Assembly (NCBI GenBank): GCA_020160805.1
Contig: JAIUPO010000017.1
Location: 1 to 64,000, forward strand
DNA: 64,000 nt
Source of the DNA: Actinomycetota bacterium
GTDB taxonomy: Bacteria > Actinomycetota > Actinomycetes > Actinomycetales > Dermatophilaceae
Direction: 5' to 3'
Position 1 is the first letter of the stretch. Each line of letters begins with the position of its first letter. The notes beneath the pieces are model-generated. The model was not told the origin of the DNA, did no database searches, and saw nothing but the letters and a program-made list of their open reading frames with translations. This document shows, piece after piece, positions 1-8,807 of this stretch. A program made the translations under genes and the position numbers.

Positions 1-1
1 A

Positions 2-607
2 CTTCTCCCGGCGCGAAACCCGCCGCCGGTTGCCGTACTCGACGTCGGTGAAGGAGAGCTGCTCACTGTCCACGACCTCATCATTTCCCGACCCGCCCGG
101 CCGAGCCAGCCACCAGGCCGCACAGTCCTAAAGATCAGCGCTTCCCTAGGCGTGCTCGCGCTCTTTCCCGACCTGTGGGACCGGGTATCCGTCACGAGCG
201 GCCTCAATGCGCGGTCCACCGGAGCCTTGGCGCGCTCCCGAGCCCGAAGTGGCCTGGGCGGGGCCATCCTCACCGGCCTTGCCCTTGGGCCGGTCTTCAC
301 CTCCTGCAGCCCGCTGTACGGCTATGTCGTGGTCACGGTTCTCCCCGCTGACCTCGGCCGCGGACTGGCCCTGTTGCTGGCGTATGCCGTGGGTCTGGTC
401 GGCGTCCTCCTCGCCGTCGCCCTGCTGGGCCGCTCGCTGGTCCAGCGGTTGCGGTGGGCGAGCGATCCGCATACGCCCTGGCGGCGGGCGATCGGCGCGC
501 TCTTCGTCGTCGTCGGGCTCCTGATCGCCACCGGCGCGATGCAGGACCTCGAGACCTGGCTCGTCGACAGCAGCCCGGTGCGACCGTGGGAGTGGGGGCC
601 GGCCTAG
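2..607 (+). CDS. CcdA/DsbD-like cytochrome c biogenesis membrane protein, 5' end missing
   Basis: The frame is open from the window edge, so the start lies outside. From about position 240 the protein reads like the C-terminal half of a CcdA/DsbD transmembrane electron-transfer protein: a helix with the pattern GPVFTSCSPLYG (the Cys sits where family members keep a redox Cys), a second hydrophobic helix around 360-430, and a last helix around 500-540 followed by a short charged tail. In the family this protein carries electrons across the membrane to extracytoplasmic thiol proteins. The first ~45 residues (2-130) are proline-rich and not membrane-like, which is odd for CcdA, so an upstream frameshift or a different N-terminal domain is possible. 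Family call moderate; the exact partner is unknown. Confidence 0.6.
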   Translation, partial: LLPARNPPPVAVLDVGEGELLTVHDLIISRPARPSQPPGRTVLKISASLGVLALFPDLWDRVSVTSGLNARSTGALARSRARSGLGGAILTGLALGPVFTSCSPLYGYVVVTVLPADLGRGLALLLAYAVGLVGVLLAVALLGRSLVQRLRWASDPHTPWRRAIGALFVVVGLLIATGAMQDLETWLVDSSPVRPWEWGPA

Positions 608-610
608 GCG

Positions 611-1201
611 TCAGTCCGGGCGGCGGACGGTGACCCGGTCGCCGGGGCGGATCTCGCCCGGCTGCACGACGCGGGCATTGAGGCCGCGCAGCCGACGTGG
701 CCGACCGGTGCGACCGTTCACGAAGCGCATCGCCTCCTCGCCGAAGCGCTCGATGAACTTCGCGCACCCGGTGTGCGGCTGATCGGTGACCTGGATGACA
801 GCACTCGGGGCGTCGGGCTCGCCGAAGCTCAAGTAGGTCCACTCCGGCAAATTCGCTTCGGAGAGATCGAGATCCAGATAGAGCTGGTCGCCCGCGAGGG
901 GCTCGAGCGTGGGATCGTCGGCGAGGAAGGCGACCATCCGGTGACTCATGACATTGAGCTGCATGTCGGGATGGGAGGAGCCGTCCGGCGTCCGCTTGGA
1001 GCCGCGGCTGATCCAGCTATCGCCGTGCAGGCCGTATGCCGGGTCCAGCCGTCCGACGTCGAGCACCTCGCGCTCGCCGACGGTGGGCCGGCGCACGACG
1101 AGCTTCAGCGTTCCGGTGTCCTTGGGCGCGGCATCGAGGATCGCGACGAAGTCGAGCAGTTCATCGGTGGTGCGGTAGCGAGCGCAGCGCGTGGGGGCCA
1201 T
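611..1201 (-). CDS. MOSC domain-containing protein
   Basis: A 196-residue soluble protein. The second half carries the MOSC-type pattern with the conserved cysteine in PHTGCAKF (about residues 145-152), and the end has the GDRVTV segment common in these proteins. MOSC domains carry sulfur or molybdenum-cofactor-linked chemistry in sulfurases and mARC/YiiM-type proteins; the substrate of this stand-alone form cannot be read from sequence. It ends 4 bases from the convergent CcdA-like gene and begins 43 bases downstream of lysX on the same strand, so it may be cotranscribed with lysX. The ATG start gives a full-length protein without extension. Confidence 0.8.
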   Translation of the reverse strand: MAPTRCARYRTTDELLDFVAILDAAPKDTGTLKLVVRRPTVGEREVLDVGRLDPAYGLHGDSWISRGSKRTPDGSSHPDMQLNVMSHRMVAFLADDPTLEPLAGDQLYLDLDLSEANLPEWTYLSFGEPDAPSAVIQVTDQPHTGCAKFIERFGEEAMRFVNGRTGRPRRLRGLNARVVQPGEIRPGDRVTVRRPD

Positions 1202-1243
1202 GACGGGAGAATGCCAAAACCCGCCGGCTCGTGCGCGGCCGTT

Positions 1244-4200
1244 TCACCGGGCGGCGCGGTCCGGGCGGACGAAGGGGAAGGTCAGGACGGAGCGAATCGC
1301 CGTATTGGTCAACAACATTGCCAGCCGGTCCACGCCCATACCGAGACCGCCGGTGGGTGGCATCCCGAGCTCTAAAGCGTGCAGGAAGTCCTCGTCGATC
1401 TCCATCGCCTCGACATCCCCGGCCGCGGCCTTGAGCGACTGCGCCGTCAGCCGCGCCCGCTGCTCCAGGGGGTCGGTGAGTTCGGTGTATGCCGTGGCCA
1501 ACTCCATGCCCGCGATCACCAGGTCCCACCGCTCCGCGAGCCCCGGAAGCGATCGGTGCGGACGGGTCAATGGCGAGGTTTCCACGGGGAAGTCGACAGA
1601 GAACGTGGGGACCGTGGTCGCGGACTCGACCAGCTCGGCATACAACTCCTCGATGATCGCCCCCGGACCCATCTGGGGGCGGACCGCGATGCCATGCTCG
1701 CGGGCCAAGGCCAGCAGGACATCGGGATCGGTGTCCATCGTGATCGGTTGATGCACCGCAGAACTGACGGCATCGAGGACCGAGACGACGGGCCAATCGC
1801 CGCTGATATCAACCAGATCCACGCCAGCCAAGCCCGTGCGCACTTGCTCCGGGCGCGGCATCGGCAGGACTTCTCGCCCGTGAACGGCCACCGCGGCCGC
1901 CTTGATCAGGCGTTCGGTGAGGTGGCGCATCGAGGTGTAATCGCCGCCCGGGACGTAGGCCTCCAGCGAGGTGAACTCCGGATTGTGCGTCGCGTCCGCA
2001 CCCTCATTGCGGAAGTTGCGGCCGAGTTCATAGATCGGGCCGCTGCCGGCGACGACGAGCCGTTTGAGATAGAGCTCGGGGGCGATGCGCAGGGTGAGGT
2101 CCACGCCATAGGCGTTGATGAAGGTGTGGAAGGGGCGCGCTGTGGCGCCGCCGTGGATGGTGTTGAGCATCGGCGTTTCGACCTCCATCACGGCATCCGC
2201 GGCGAGGGTCGCGCGCACGGCCGCGAGGATGGCCGCGCGGTGGCGCAGCGGGGTGAAGTCGTCGGGGTGGACGATCAGATCGGTCGAGCGCTGGCGCAGC
2301 CGGGAGTCGCCATCGGTGAACGAACGCCAGGGGATCGGATGCAGGCTCGCGGCGAGCAGTTCCCAGGAATCCATGAGGAGGCTTGGGGTTCCCGTGCGAG
2401 AGGTGCCCAGCCGGCCGGTGACGCGGATCAAATCCCCCGTCGCGGTCTGTTCGGCGAACTGCCGCAAGGCATTTCGGCCCATCGTCGCAGCATTCAGCAG
2501 CACCTGCAGGTGGGCCCCCTGCTCGTCGAGGACGACGAATTGCACGCCCCCGAAATCGCGGACCTGACGGACCCGCCCGGCCGCGCTGACCTGACGACCG
2601 GGGGAAAAATCGAGGGTGAGGGCGGGGAGGGGAGTGTCGGCATACCCGTGGCTCGGGGGGTAGGGGTCGCCTCCGGCGGCCCGGACGGCAGTCAAGCGGT
2701 CGAGCCGGCGCGCGGTCTGGTCCGAGCGCCGCACCGGCGCGGCCAGCGCCGAGGGCATCTCCTCGAGGGCACGCGCCTGACGCACCTGCTCGGGGTTGAG
2801 TTGCCGGGTCGTGCGCGGCATCCGCCAGGGCACGAAGCCCTCGGCGGCACCCGCGCCGACGGCGATCTGTGGCAGCGCCAGGGCGTCTTCGTAGCAGAGG
2901 AAGCGCGGCACCCACTCGGGCTCATACTTCTCGTTGGATCGATAGAGCCGCTCCAACTGCCAGAACCGGTCGAGCACCCCAAGCACCGAATAGCTCACTC
3001 GTGCAACGGAACCCGCTCCGATGCGCTCGGCGTCGGAATAGGTCTGGCGGAACATGACGAAGTTCAGCGAGACCCGTCGAACCCCCACTTCGGGAGCCCT
3101 CGTGAGCAATTCGCTGACCATGAATTCCGTGACGCCATTGGGCGCCTGGGGGCTGCGGCGCATGACATCGAGGGAGACGCCGCGCTGCCCCCATGGCACG
3201 AAGGACAGCACGCCGGCCAGTTCGCCCGAGGCGTCGTGCGCCGTGACGTGCAGGATGCGGCCGTCTGCGGGATCGCCCGCCCGGTTCAGCGCCATCGAGA
3301 AGCCGCGGTCCGGCTCCTCGCCCCGCCACGCTTCGGCGGCCGCCGCGATGGTTGCGAGTTCCTCAGGGGAGATCTCGGACTGCCGACGCAGCCGCACCAT
3401 CAGCCCCGCCCGCTGGGCCCGCCGCGCGGCATGGCGCACCGGCGTCATCGAGGCGCGCCGCAGATCGAAGCGCTCCGGATCGAGGATCGCCTCGTCGCCG
3501 ATGGCCAGCACGCGCAAGCCGTGCCCGGCGTATGCCGTGGCTCCCGCCTCGCTCGCCGACAAAGCCGCTGGCACCCAGCCATACTCGCGCGCCTCGGCCT
3601 TCCAGGCCTCGATGGCCGCGCCCCAGGACTCGGGTCGGCCGATGGGGTCACCGGAGGCGAGGCTGACGCCGGCGATGACGCGATAGGTCACGACGGCCCG
3701 GCCGTCCGGGGCGAAGATCGAGGCCTTGTCGCGGCGAGTGGCGAAATAGCCGAGCGAGTCGTCGCCATAGTCGGCGAGCAGGCGGCGGATGTCGAGTTCG
3801 TGCTCGCCGGTCCATTCGCTCGGGCCACGTGACGAACTGAGAAAGGCGATGACGGCGAGCAAGATCGTCAGACCGAGCAGCGTCGCCGCCACATCGGCCG
3901 CCCACGATTCGTGCGCCTCATCCGCGGTGCCCGTCAGCGCGCGCACGGCCGTGCTGAGCAGGCTGCGCAGCCCCGGCGTTTCGGATCGGGTGGCGGCGAG
4001 CAAGACCCAGGTCGCGGCGCCCGTGATGGTCGTGCCCGCCGCCAGGGTGAGGCCCGCCAGCCACCAGGAGCCGCGACGCAACCGACCCGAAAAGACGGGC
4101 CGCACCCGCCACAGAACCGCGAGGATCACCCCGGACATCGCGATCGAGAGCAGATCCAGGCCGCGTCCGAGATCGCCGCGCGTTTCCCACACGCCACTCA

Positions 4201-4519
4201 AGGGCAGCCGCAAGGTCAACAGTTCCACGAGGCCGAGATAGGTGCCGAGCAGTTGGAAAGCCGCGACGAACCACAGGCCGATCCGCTTGCGGAAGACCAG
4301 AGCGCCGGTGACCAGGGCCAGGACCACGATCGAGAGGAAGGTCGGCGCCGCCGGCACATTGATCAGGCCGAAGGCGACCTCCGCAGTGGAGGGCCGCACT
4401 TGGCGTCCCACGAAGAGGGTCAGGAAGATCGCGGTGAGCGCGCCGAGCGCATGAACCGTGGCCAACGCTCGGGCCAGGAAGGGCAACTGCCACGTGCGAG
4501 GTCGGGCACCGGGCGGCAT
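1244..4519 (-). CDS. lysX: bifunctional lysylphosphatidylglycerol synthetase / lysine-tRNA ligase LysX
   Basis: About 1091 residues. The N-terminal ~230 residues hold several membrane helices; residues ~240-560 form an MprF-type DUF2156 domain that moves lysine from Lys-tRNA to phosphatidylglycerol; then comes an OB-fold anticodon-binding domain (~610-700) and a class II LysRS core with motif 2 FRNEGADATHNPEF and motif 3 GLGMGVDRLAML near the end. In mycobacteria LysX makes lysinylated phosphatidylglycerol, which protects against cationic peptides. The length is close to known LysX proteins, so all parts are present. I chose the ATG at 4519, preceded by GAAAGG about 10 bases upstream; an ATG at 4567 would add 16 unremarkable residues. 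It is divergent from the gene at 4609. Confidence 0.93.
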   Translation of the reverse strand: MPPGARPRTWQLPFLARALATVHALGALTAIFLTLFVGRQVRPSTAEVAFGLINVPAAPTFLSIVVLALVTGALVFRKRIGLWFVAAFQLLGTYLGLVELLTLRLPLSGVWETRGDLGRGLDLLSIAMSGVILAVLWRVRPVFSGRLRRGSWWLAGLTLAAGTTITGAATWVLLAATRSETPGLRSLLSTAVRALTGTADEAHESWAADVAATLLGLTILLAVIAFLSSSRGPSEWTGEHELDIRRLLADYGDDSLGYFATRRDKASIFAPDGRAVVTYRVIAGVSLASGDPIGRPESWGAAIEAWKAEAREYGWVPAALSASEAGATAYAGHGLRVLAIGDEAILDPERFDLRRASMTPVRHAARRAQRAGLMVRLRRQSEISPEELATIAAAAEAWRGEEPDRGFSMALNRAGDPADGRILHVTAHDASGELAGVLSFVPWGQRGVSLDVMRRSPQAPNGVTEFMVSELLTRAPEVGVRRVSLNFVMFRQTYSDAERIGAGSVARVSYSVLGVLDRFWQLERLYRSNEKYEPEWVPRFLCYEDALALPQIAVGAGAAEGFVPWRMPRTTRQLNPEQVRQARALEEMPSALAAPVRRSDQTARRLDRLTAVRAAGGDPYPPSHGYADTPLPALTLDFSPGRQVSAAGRVRQVRDFGGVQFVVLDEQGAHLQVLLNAATMGRNALRQFAEQTATGDLIRVTGRLGTSRTGTPSLLMDSWELLAASLHPIPWRSFTDGDSRLRQRSTDLIVHPDDFTPLRHRAAILAAVRATLAADAVMEVETPMLNTIHGGATARPFHTFINAYGVDLTLRIAPELYLKRLVVAGSGPIYELGRNFRNEGADATHNPEFTSLEAYVPGGDYTSMRHLTERLIKAAAVAVHGREVLPMPRPEQVRTGLAGVDLVDISGDWPVVSVLDAVSSAVHQPITMDTDPDVLLALAREHGIAVRPQMGPGAIIEELYAELVESATTVPTFSVDFPVETSPLTRPHRSLPGLAERWDLVIAGMELATAYTELTDPLEQRARLTAQSLKAAAGDVEAMEIDEDFLHALELGMPPTGGLGMGVDRLAMLLTNTAIRSVLTFPFVRPDRAAR

Positions 4520-4608
4520 ATGGCGGAGCCTTTCGCGTCGTGGGGCGGCACCGCAAGTGCCGCTCACCGTCGGCGTTCGGCGCTCGCCGATCGTTAAGGT
4601 GTCGTCTC

Positions 4609-4887
4609 GTGAGCGAGCACTTGCTGGTTTTCCCTGAGCGCGACGATGCCGACGAGGTGGCCGAGGAGTTGCGGGAGGAGGGCTTCACCGAGGTCCGCGT
4701 CATCCGCCAGCCGCTGGCGGGGGAGGACGACGCCGAGTCCGATGAGTGGGCGGTCTATGTCCGCGAGGCCAATGTCGCCGACGAATCCGGGGCGGTTGCC
4801 TCAGGTCTGAAGGACCGGTTCGAGGCGACGGTCGAAGAGCGGGGCGGCTGGTACGACCCCGAACCTGAGCCGCGTTACGACCCCTGA
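4609..4887 (+). CDS. small RraB-like protein
   Basis: A 92-residue acidic protein starting at GTG 4609. The pattern is a beta strand (LLVFPERDD), a helix of charged residues (ADEVAEELREEGF), a second strand (EVRVIRQP) and DEWAVYV, which matches the fold pattern of the RraB family (known in Escherichia coli as a ribonuclease E regulator). The role in Actinobacteria is not established. It is divergent from lysX and its last 13 bases overlap the end of the convergent GNAT gene. The upstream space is only about 90 bases and must hold both promoters. Confidence 0.6.
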   Translation: MSEHLLVFPERDDADEVAEELREEGFTEVRVIRQPLAGEDDAESDEWAVYVREANVADESGAVASGLKDRFEATVEERGGWYDPEPEPRYDP

Positions 4888-5438
4888 GCGAGCCATTCGT
4901 CGCGGCTGATCTCGGCGAGCCACTCGCCCTGCTCGACGCCGGGCAACGGATCCTCCCAGGTGCGGTGCTCGATGCGGGTATGCCGCATGCCGAGCTTCAC
5001 CATCACCGAACGGCTGCGTTCGTTGGCGACCATCGTTTCGCCCTTGATGCGTTCCAGGCCGACGGTCGTGAAGCCGTGCTCGATGACGGCCCGGGCACCC
5101 TCGGTTGCCAATCCGCGACCCCACGCGGATCGGGATAGGCGCCAACCGATTTCGGCCCATCCTGGCCCCTCGGGCGTGAGCAGCCACCAGCCGACGAAGC
5201 GGCCTCGGTGATAGCCGCACCAATAGCCGAGGCTCATCGCGTCGTGGGTTGGATCCATCCGCGCCAGCTGCCGCTCGCACACCTGTTCCGGCGTGCGGGG
5301 GCGGTCGAGATAGCGCATGACTTCTTCGTCGGCATCGAGTGCCGTCAGCTCGGGCAGGTGGTCCCAGGTCAGCGGCTGCAACTCGAGCCGGTCTGTATGC
5401 AGGACCGGCTTGCCTCGTGGCGGTCGGCGCGGGGTCAT
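4875..5438 (-). CDS. GNAT-family N-acetyltransferase (RimJ/RimL-like)
   Basis: A 187-residue protein with the opening TDRLELQPLTWDHLPEL typical of RimJ/RimL-type acetyltransferases, an acetyl-CoA-binding region SAWGRGLATEGARAVI (about residues 120-136), and the following strand-helix GLERIKGETMVANERSRSVM with the conserved Asn-Xaa-Xaa-Ser pattern. The family transfers acetyl groups to protein N-termini or small amines; the substrate here is unknown. The ATG at 5438 overlaps the stop of the epimerase gene by 4 bases, so the two are probably cotranscribed and translationally coupled. Confidence 0.85.
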   Translation of the reverse strand: MTPRRPPRGKPVLHTDRLELQPLTWDHLPELTALDADEEVMRYLDRPRTPEQVCERQLARMDPTHDAMSLGYWCGYHRGRFVGWWLLTPEGPGWAEIGWRLSRSAWGRGLATEGARAVIEHGFTTVGLERIKGETMVANERSRSVMVKLGMRHTRIEHRTWEDPLPGVEQGEWLAEISRDEWLAQGS

Positions 5439-6391
5439 TGGCTAGCTCGCACGGTCGCGATCACGGCGTCGTCGATTGTTCTGGGGGACAGGCCGATTGC
5501 CTCGCCGAACTCGGTGGTGTCGAGGGAGAGGTCGGCGCCGATCAGGTCGCGCGGAAGGCGGGCGAGGTCGAGGCCGGAGTCCATTTTCTTCAGGCGCAGG
5601 CGAGCGGCTTCGGCGCGCATTCCCAGGGCCAGGGCGGCGTTGGGCACGCCGACGACGGGTCGGCGGGGATGGCCGAGGGCGCCGAGCATCACCCGGGCGA
5701 GCCGGTCGAAGGAATAGTTGTCCGTGGCGATCGGCATACTGCCGCTGATCCGGCCCTCGAGTGCGAACGAAACTGCCTGGGCCACATCGCGATCGGTGAC
5801 GGCAGCGCTCATGCCGCGGGGCACGAATCCGACGGGCATCCGGCGGAGGGGGTCCACGAGGTAGGACTTCCACATCGGCACCACCCCAGGAACTGCGCCA
5901 AAGACGAAAGGGATTTCCAGGGTTGTCACGACCTCCGGGCCGGCGGCTCGGGCCTCGGCGGTCTGCTCGCGCCGGGCCTGGATATAGGGATGCGCACCGG
6001 CCAGGTTGAGCTCTGGGCGGAGCCGATCGAAGTGGCTGAAGTAGGACCCGAGGATCACCATCGTGCCCACCCGAGCTCGACGAGCGGCGGCGGCGACGGC
6101 GACGGTGGGAGCGACCTGCATACGCCGGAAGTAGTCGAGAGCAGGTGCGGGGACGCGCTCGCGATCGTCGGGACCGAGGCCATGGATAACGGCATCGGCG
6201 CCGTCCAGGAGGTCGTCGAGATCGCGGGGCGCGGCGCTGGTCAGGTCGAGGGCCACGGCGCTGGTGTTGGGGGCCTCCGGTGACGGCCGTCCCGATCGGG
6301 AGACGCCCACGACCTCATGGCCGGCCGCCGCGAGATGGGTCACGATGGAGCGACCGAGGAAGCCGGTCGAGCCGAGGATGATGACGCGCAT
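5435..6391 (-). CDS. NAD(P)-binding epimerase/reductase, intact paralogue
   Basis: 318 residues from the ATG at 6391. The N-terminus has the Rossmann glycine motif GSTGFLG; later landmarks are GLGPDDRERVP, VILGSYFSHFDRL, HPYIQARREQ (Tyr-Xaa-Xaa-Xaa-Arg in place of the usual Tyr-Xaa-Xaa-Xaa-Lys) and IPFVFGAVPGVVPMWKSYL. This is an atypical extended SDR of the NAD-dependent epimerase/dehydratase group; the substrate is unknown. An almost colinear but broken paralogue lies at 13589-14554. A frame extending upstream to 6547 exists, but the Rossmann motif directly after MRVIILG fixes the start. The gene is divergent from the flavoprotein remnant that begins a few bases away. Confidence 0.8.
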   Translation of the reverse strand: MRVIILGSTGFLGRSIVTHLAAAGHEVVGVSRSGRPSPEAPNTSAVALDLTSAAPRDLDDLLDGADAVIHGLGPDDRERVPAPALDYFRRMQVAPTVAVAAAARRARVGTMVILGSYFSHFDRLRPELNLAGAHPYIQARREQTAEARAAGPEVVTTLEIPFVFGAVPGVVPMWKSYLVDPLRRMPVGFVPRGMSAAVTDRDVAQAVSFALEGRISGSMPIATDNYSFDRLARVMLGALGHPRRPVVGVPNAALALGMRAEAARLRLKKMDSGLDLARLPRDLIGADLSLDTTEFGEAIGLSPRTIDDAVIATVRASQ

Positions 6392-6407
6392 GAGGGCCTT
6401 TCGAGGG

Positions 6408-6890
6408 GAGGGCGACATTCTCGCCCTCCGCTTCGGCACGCGCTTCTTCACCGGGTGGCCGGTGACCGCGATCCGGACCGGGGGGCCGGGGGATCCGCAT
6501 ACGGTCTGCACGGACGGGGGTGAGGTGCGGGCCCGCGCGATCGTCATCGCGACTGGGGTGGACTACCGGCGCATCGGCATACCGACCATCGACGAGATGG
6601 TCGGGCGCGGAGTGAACTATGGCGCCGCGATGACGGCGGCGCGCGAGATGGAGGACCAACCGGTCTTTGTCGTCGGCGGTGGGAACTCGGCGGGGCAGGC
6701 GGCGGTGCACCTGGCGCGCTTCGCCCGCTCGGTGACGATCCTCATCCGGCGGCCCGATCTGAGCGCGACGATGTCGGGCTATCTGATCGACGAGATCGAC
6801 CACAATCCGCGAATCACGGTGCGCGGCAACGCTGCCGTCGTAGATGGTGGCGGGGAAGAAGTCCTGGAGTGGATCTCGATCGACGACACG
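6408..6890 (+). pseudogene. internal fragment of a thioredoxin-reductase-like FAD/NAD oxidoreductase
   Basis: The translated stretch contains the middle of a thioredoxin-reductase-type flavoprotein: DGGEVRARAIVIATGVDYRR (end of the FAD half), the NAD-binding glycine motif VFVVGGGNSAGQAAVHLARF, and RPDLSATMSGYLIDEI. The N-terminal FAD-binding GxGxxG and the C-terminal FAD motif are both missing: the left end stops at the epimerase start region and the right end runs into a transporter gene. The frame has no internal stop, so the truncation looks recent or the fragment is read as an extension of the downstream protein. It cannot bind FAD as a normal member does. I treat it as a relic left by a rearrangement. 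Confidence 0.7.
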
Positions 6891-6920
6891 CGCATCCTAC
6901 CGGCCGGTAATCTGCGCGCC

Positions 6921-8333
6921 ATGAGTGTCGAGAGCCCCGCCGACCTGCGCACCTCTGCCTCGCCGGACTTCCGCCGCAACCAGTGGACGTATGGCGTGGG
7001 GACCCTCGGGCGGGACGCGGTCTACACATTGGTCAGCTTCTATCTCGTGGTCTATCTGACCGAGGTCCTTAACCTCCCGGACTCGACGATGTGGTGGGTC
7101 TCCGGGGTGCTGCTCGCCGCGCGGCTGCTCGATGCCTTCCTTGACCCCGTGGTCGGCGCGCTCGTCGACAGCACACGCAGCAGGTATGGGCAGTTCAAGC
7201 CCTGGCTGCTCTTCGGTGGGCTGGCGTCGGGCATCGCCACGGTGCTGCTGTTCACCGACACCGGGCTGAACGGCGGCGCCTTCGTCGCGGTCTTCGGCGT
7301 CGTCGTGCTGCTCTGGGGGTTGATGTGGTCGGCGCACGACATCTCCTACTGGGGGATGCTCCCGGCGCTGTCGATCAATCCGGCCGAGCGGGAGCGGCTG
7401 GCGGCGGTCGCCAGGACCTTCGCCTCGATCGGTCAGTTCGCCGCCGTCGCGGGCGTGCCCGTGGCCGTGGCGGCGCTGGCCGGGGGCATCGAAGGCGGCA
7501 CGACCGGCTCGTGGCGCACCATCGCCATCATCCTCGCCGTGATCATGGTCGCACTCATGCTGGTGCCGATCCTTGCCGTCCGCGAGCGCACCGATGTCGA
7601 CCTCGAGGGCGAGCGGACCGGCCTGCGCGAGCTGCTGCGTGCGCTCTTCGGCAACGACCAATTGCTCTGGGCTGCAGCGGCATACCTGCTCTTCATGCTC
7701 GGCTATGGCACGACCGGAGCCTTCGGCTGGTACTTCTTCAAGTACGCATATGGCGACGAGGCCGTCTTCCCGGTCTTCGCGCTCTTCGTCGGGCTCGGAC
7801 AGATCGCCGGGCTCGCGACCTTCCCGCTCGCCCGCCGACGGTGGTCCCGCGGCCAGCTCTTCACCTGGTCGACAGCGCTCATTGTGATCACCTATGCGCT
7901 CTTCTTCGCCGCCCCGATGAATATCGTCGTCCTCGGCGGCTTGGCGTTTGCGATGTTCTTCCTCGCGAGCTTCATCATGCTGCTGATGCTCGTCTTCCAG
8001 GCCGACACGATTGAGTATGGCCAGTGGAAGCTCGGCCGCCGCAACAACGCCGTCACCTTCGCGCTGCAGCCATTCATCAACAAGACCTCCGCCGCCATGA
8101 ACACCTGGATCGTCTCGGCGACCGTCATCATCGCGGGCATCAATGACGCGGACACGGCGGCCGATGTCACCGCGGGCGGCATCACGACGATGAAGGTCTC
8201 GATGCTGCTCATCCCCGCCGTGCTGATCGTCGCCGGGTATGCCGTGTGGCGCCGCAAGTTCGTCATTGACGAGGCCCTCCACGCCCGCATCGTCGCCGAA
8301 CTCGAGCCGGAGTTGCGCCCCCACGGCGGTTGA
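6921..8333 (+). CDS. GPH-family (MelB-like) sugar:cation symporter
   Basis: 470 residues with about 12 hydrophobic helices. Family marks are RDAVYTLVSFYLVVYLTEVL in the first helix and the loop DPVVGALVDSTRSRYGQFKPW, which matches the conserved D-x(2)-x-G-x(3)-D-x(2)-R-x(2)-G-x(2)-R/K-PW pattern of glycoside-pentoside-hexuronide:cation symporters. The C-terminal part also has EYGQWKLGRRNNAVTF, another GPH-typical loop. The likely role is uptake of a glycoside or uronide. The reading frame continues upstream into the flavoprotein fragment; I place the start at ATG 6921, just before the first conserved segment. There is no strong ribosome site, so translation from further upstream cannot be excluded. 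Confidence 0.82.
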   Translation: MSVESPADLRTSASPDFRRNQWTYGVGTLGRDAVYTLVSFYLVVYLTEVLNLPDSTMWWVSGVLLAARLLDAFLDPVVGALVDSTRSRYGQFKPWLLFGGLASGIATVLLFTDTGLNGGAFVAVFGVVVLLWGLMWSAHDISYWGMLPALSINPAERERLAAVARTFASIGQFAAVAGVPVAVAALAGGIEGGTTGSWRTIAIILAVIMVALMLVPILAVRERTDVDLEGERTGLRELLRALFGNDQLLWAAAAYLLFMLGYGTTGAFGWYFFKYAYGDEAVFPVFALFVGLGQIAGLATFPLARRRWSRGQLFTWSTALIVITYALFFAAPMNIVVLGGLAFAMFFLASFIMLLMLVFQADTIEYGQWKLGRRNNAVTFALQPFINKTSAAMNTWIVSATVIIAGINDADTAADVTAGGITTMKVSMLLIPAVLIVAGYAVWRRKFVIDEALHARIVAELEPELRPHGG

Positions 8334-8361
8334 TCGGGCTCCGCGATATTCGCGCGACCCC

Positions 8362-8409
8362 CTCGCGTGAGTGATAGCTGGGCAATAACCCTGCTTTCGC
8401 TCACGCGAG
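8362..8409. repeat. hairpin with GGGCAATAACCC core between convergent genes
   Basis: Arms CTCGCGTGAG (8362-8371) and CTCACGCGAG (8400-8409) pair perfectly, and an inner stem AGCTGGG / CCCTGCT (one mismatch) closes on the loop CAATAA. It sits between the convergent symporter and vapC ends, a terminator position for both. The core and loop closely resemble the hairpin at 9082-9127 on the other side of vapBC. Confidence 0.75.
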
Positions 8410-8411
8410 CG

Positions 8412-8807
8412 TCACATGACCCGGGCCACCGGCTGGCCCGTGACCCTGGAGATCGCCTCATAATCCCGGTCATCGGTCAGGACGCTGACTTTGGCCGATT
8501 CGGCGGTGGCCGCGATCACGAGGTCGATGGCTTTGGCCGAGCGATGCTGACCCGACTCGGTCAGGAACTGTTGCACCTCCTGGGCGCGCTCGAAGCTGCG
8601 CTCGTGCATGGGAATCCAGGTGAACGCTGCCTTGAGGAGGTCCTGCTTTCGTCGGCGATCCGCGAGCGACCGCGCGGAATAGAGAAACTCCAACTCAACT
8701 GCTGGGCAGATCGCGATGACTCCCGCCTGGATTTCTCGATCCCAACTCGTGACTCCACCAAGAATTCGGAAAAGAGCAGATGTGTCGAGCAGATAGTGCG
8801 GCCTCAT
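8412..8807 (-). CDS. vapC: VapC-like PIN-domain toxin ribonuclease
   Basis: 131 residues. PIN-domain acidic residues are visible: Asp in YLLDTSALFRIL (residue ~8), Glu in ICPAVELEFLYS (~38), Asp in KAIDLVIAATA (~94) and the terminal pair LTDDRDYEAI (~112-113). In VapC toxins these hold Mg2+ for RNA cleavage, usually of tRNA or rRNA. Its start overlaps the end of vapB by 4 bases, the standard antitoxin-first operon order. Both genes look intact, so the pair is likely functional. Confidence 0.9.
   Translation of the reverse strand: MRPHYLLDTSALFRILGGVTSWDREIQAGVIAICPAVELEFLYSARSLADRRRKQDLLKAAFTWIPMHERSFERAQEVQQFLTESGQHRSAKAIDLVIAATAESAKVSVLTDDRDYEAISRVTGQPVARVM

Noticed and set aside
1379..3832. 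Long plus-strand open frame of ~817 codons
   Set aside because: It lies fully antisense to lysX, whose domains and motifs are all in the minus frame. GC-rich third positions create such shadows.
4540..4608. N-terminal extension of the RraB-like protein
   Set aside because: The upstream codons are Arg/Ser-rich shadow sequence of lysX; GTG 4609 starts directly at the conserved strand.
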